DNA of 17,586 nucleotides from Bacteroidales bacterium UBA1410 (GTDB taxonomy: Bacteria; Bacteroidota; Bacteroidia; Bacteroidales; Dysgonomonadaceae): positions 59,102 through 76,687 of the forward strand of contig DBPW01000029.1 of assembly GCA_002305015.1 (NCBI GenBank), read 5' to 3'. A program made the position numbers and the translations under genes. Below, one piece after another: positions 16,069 to 17,586 of the stretch (position 1 is the stretch's first letter; every line of letters begins with the position of its first letter). The notes beneath the pieces were generated by a model. It saw only the letters and a list, made by a program, of their open reading frames with translations, was not told where the DNA came from and searched no databases.

Positions 16069-16453
16069 ACGATTATGCGATTAATTGAAATATCGCACAA
16101 TCTTATGAAAAAGAATCAACAAGTGGGTGGGTATGCGCCAAAATTCGGATGTGGCTGATAATGGAAAGAGGCAAAACGTAGTATGCTTTTTATGAGCATG
16201 TTAAACTCGGGAAATGGGTGCATATGCTCCGGAATCGTATGAATTTTTCCACTACCTTGCAATGCTGGGTGCATATGCTCCGGAAAAGTGGGCGCAGAGC
16301 CTTTTATTCCCTCTTTTTTGCTCTCTTATTTTTACAATATATAAGCTATTTTCTTGGATATATGACAAAATGGTTGATTTTCGAAGAATTTGCTATCTTC
16401 TTAAATCACCGGATTTTGACCGGAAAGTGGGTGGACATGCTCCGGATTATCCA
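16069..16453. repeat. Right end of IS21 with four copies of the end motif
   Basis: A 385-base non-coding region upstream of istA. The + strand motif resembling TGGGTGCATATGCTCCGGA occurs at about 16122-16150 (diverged, GTGGGTGGGTATGCGCC), 16212-16235, 16264-16285 and 16425-16447, the last one adjoining the element end. The two middle copies share 20 identical bases and are 52 bases apart. These correspond to the multiple terminal repeats of IS21 that bind IstA. Two overlapping + strand open frames across this stretch are products of the repeats and do not look like genes. Confidence 0.75.
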
Positions 16454-16458
16454 ATATT
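16454..16458. repeat. Target-site duplication, right copy
   Basis: ATATT immediately after the right IS21 end, identical to 13675-13679 at the left end. See the left copy for limits. Confidence 0.6.
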
Positions 16459-16763
16459 ATCAGCTTTGTTCCCTGACGGTTGATTAGGATGAATATTATT
16501 GTTATTCTATGATAAATTCTTCATTCACGACAGAAAGACAATTCTATTGCAGTATGGTGATAAAAAAAGTTTCTCCGATCTGATTTATAGAAATCGAAGG
16601 TTGTCTATTCCAATGAGCATTAATGTAGCACTTCCCAAATAAGGTTACTTGTTGAGTTGAAAAAATGACCAAAATGGTCTTAAAAAGGTGGGGGAAATAC
16701 CTCATAAGCAGTGTGAACGTGAGGGTAGCTGCCATGAAGGCGACCATTTTCAGCGTTGAAAAA
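16459..16763. other. Intergenic stretch between IS21 and the SecB-like gene, no gene recognised
   Basis: About 305 bases. A minus-strand frame (16544-16747) and a short + strand frame ending at about 16641 (with DLIYRNRRLSIPMS) are open, but neither resembles a family I know and neither continues as a plausible gene. No continuation of the truncated gene at 13297-13679 was found in any minus-strand frame. It holds one weak hairpin that could terminate the SecB-like operon. Confidence 0.4.
16660..16679 (-). terminator. Weak hairpin with T-run downstream of the SecB-like gene
   Basis: On the minus strand GACCA-TTT-TGGTC is followed by ATTTTTT. The stem is only 5 bp with a 3-base loop, so it is a weak terminator candidate, about 85 bases after the SecB-like stop. 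Confidence 0.35.
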
Positions 16764-17189
16764 TTATTTTGACGGAGTAGCTATCTGAAAACTTTTTGGA
16801 TCAACAACAGGCAAAATGGCATTGTGAAGAAATGTGCCTCTGAATAATGCAAAAATTACCCCTCTGCATGTAGAAAGAGATATCGAATTTAGTGAAATGA
16901 TGAAATCCTGAGGAAAAGAAATCTGATTTATGTCATCAACGTAATTTTTAAGTTGTTCGACTTTATAAATGCAGCTGATTTTGGCGCTCCCGACTTTAAT
17001 CCCGCTTTCCTGGAGAAAAATATGGATGGCAACAATTACGAATACATGGCTATTCTCCAGATTGAACCGATGTTCAATATTTATATCGAATTTGAAAATG
17101 GTTTGAGGTTCAATTGTTTTATCTGGGGCAATGATAGCATATTCAAGCAATTCAATACCATCAATCCGAAATGATATGTTTTGTTCCAT
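16764..17189 (-). CDS. SecB-like chaperone, TAC-type
   Basis: A 141-residue protein resembling SecB in its C-terminal half. The segment IFALFRGTFLHNAILPVVDPKSF (split here as IFALFRGTFLHN and AILPVVDPKSF, about residues 112-134) parallels the SecB region around DLVVRGTFP...LAPVNFDAL, and the preceding VDDINQISFPQDFI parallels CPNILFPYARE. The N-terminal half alternates hydrophobic strands (FKFDINIEHRF, VFVIVAIHIFL), consistent with the SecB beta-sheet fold. True SecB is mainly a proteobacterial export chaperone of about 155 residues. Outside that group, short SecB-like proteins encoded next to an antitoxin can protect it from aggregation and proteolysis, as Rv1957 does in Mycobacterium tuberculosis. 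It starts 7 bases after the XRE-type gene, so they are co-transcribed. Family call is good; the TAC role is inferred. Confidence 0.7.
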   Translation of the reverse strand: MEQNISFRIDGIELLEYAIIAPDKTIEPQTIFKFDINIEHRFNLENSHVFVIVAIHIFLQESGIKVGSAKISCIYKVEQLKNYVDDINQISFPQDFIISLNSISLSTCRGVIFALFRGTFLHNAILPVVDPKSFQIATPSK

Positions 17190-17196
17190 AAAAAGA

Positions 17197-17586
17197 TTAA
17201 TTCCGGGTTAATAATATTTCTTTGTGATAACAGTACCCTTTCTGAATTTCATTAACCAAATTATTTTGGGGAAAATTTGCAGGCTGATTTTCGATTTCTA
17301 TATGAAAAACGATAGGTTTAGGCGAAGTTGTTTCCAAATTTAAAAAATCTGTATCCAAAGCTAATCCTATCTCAGTGAGCAAATCGACTGTAAAATTATG
17401 CGTTCCGCTAAGCCAACGCGTAACTTCCGATGGATTTTTTTTGCCCATTGCATTCATCAAATCTTTTTTCTTCCAGCCTTTTGCTTTCATTGCATCGTCT
17501 ATTTTGGCAGCCAACAGCATTTTGTTTTCTATTTTTTTTGCTTCGTTGGGTAAAATTGAGCCAAGAATTTCTGAAATAATATTGTT
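17197..17586 (-). CDS. XRE-type helix-turn-helix antitoxin-like protein (5' end beyond window)
   Basis: The frame is open from the right edge: the visible part begins NNIISEILGSILPNEAKK and continues into MLLAAKIDDAM, so the internal ATG at 17520 is probably not the real start. At least 129 residues are present. The Cro/C1 HTH spans the region GWKKKDLMNAMGKKNPSEVT and RWLSGTHNFTVDLLTEIGLAL. About 45 residues follow (SPKPIVFHIEIENQPANF, then EIQKGYCYHKEILLTRN), a tail longer than a minimal antitoxin HTH. It is probably the antitoxin of a HigBA-like pair. The toxin would be expected upstream, beyond base 17586. It is followed after 7 bases by a SecB-like gene, so its tail is a candidate chaperone-addiction (ChAD) region. 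Antitoxin role is inferred from family and context. Confidence 0.75.
   Translation of the reverse strand, partial: NNIISEILGSILPNEAKKIENKMLLAAKIDDAMKAKGWKKKDLMNAMGKKNPSEVTRWLSGTHNFTVDLLTEIGLALDTDFLNLETTSPKPIVFHIEIENQPANFPQNNLVNEIQKGYCYHKEILLTRN

Larger units (their letters stand above)
13680..16453 (-). mobile_element. IS21-family insertion sequence (istA-istB), 2,774 bp
   Basis: A complete-looking IS21 element transcribed right to left: istA (transposase) then istB (ATPase helper). The ends are placed from imperfect terminal inverted repeats, read inward as TTGATATTCCGG at the left and TGGATAATCCGG at the right (10 of 12 bases match). Inside these, both ends continue with a TCCACCCA block. 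A 5-bp duplication ATATT flanks both ends. Both reading frames are intact, so the element may still be active. As in other IS21 elements, the end motif is repeated internally: twice in tandem at the istB end and up to four times in the long 385-base region upstream of istA. I do not recognise the specific named IS. Confidence 0.85.

Noticed and set aside
16214..16487. Two overlapping 89-codon + strand frames over the IS21 right end.
   Set aside because: Their repeated peptides (GAYAPE, HMLR) come directly from the IS21 end repeats; they are not genes.
16544..16747. A 67-codon minus-strand frame between IS21 and the SecB-like gene, with a hydrophobic start.
   Set aside because: Contains the putative terminator hairpin of the SecB-like operon and shows no recognisable motif.
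16953..17174. A 73-codon + strand frame opposite the SecB-like gene.
   Set aside because: It is the antisense shadow of the minus-strand SecB-like gene, which has family support and a good operon position.
1..17586. CRISPR arrays, tRNA and rRNA genes.
   Set aside because: No regularly spaced repeats other than the IS21 end motifs, and no tRNA or rRNA-like sequences were recognised on either strand.

Overview
The window looks like chromosomal DNA from a Bacteroidota member, most likely of the order Bacteroidales. Evidence: SecD and SecF are fused in one 986-residue protein; several genes are preceded by the characteristic Bacteroidota promoter (TTTG, about 19-21 bases, TAnnTTTG) instead of a -35/-10 pair; the dihydroorotase has the Bacteroidales-type GVIDDQVHFREPG signature; and Shine-Dalgarno sequences are weak. 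Genus cannot be read from the sequence alone.

Bases 1-12,564 are an ordinary housekeeping region. On the + strand, a polyprenol-phosphate mannosyltransferase-like GT2 enzyme overlaps a dihydroorotase by ATGA, and a GT-B glycosyltransferase follows from its own promoter. A bidirectional terminator separates these from a minus-strand block: secDF, a lipoprotein M3 metallopeptidase, an AI-2E family membrane protein and a small DUF2007 protein. The groES-groEL operon then runs on the + strand. Its upstream region has no CIRCE element, but it does hold a site with exact sigma-54 spacing. A strong hairpin ends groEL.

Bases 12,565-17,586 are accessory DNA. Just past groEL is a RhuM-family pseudogene broken across all three minus-strand frames. 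Next come an unassigned decayed stretch and a fragment of a possibly DUF262-like protein. A 2,774-bp IS21-family element (istA, istB) adjoins that fragment. Its ends can be placed at 13,680 and 16,453 from imperfect terminal inverted repeats and a 5-bp ATATT target duplication, and it carries internal repeats of its end motif at both sides. Beyond the IS is a minus-strand operon of an XRE-type antitoxin-like protein (running off the right edge) and a SecB-like chaperone. This arrangement resembles toxin-antitoxin-chaperone (TAC) systems; any toxin gene would lie outside the window.

The most interesting parts are the antitoxin/SecB-like pair, the sigma-54-like site before groESL, and the defence-gene graveyard into which the IS21 element inserted.
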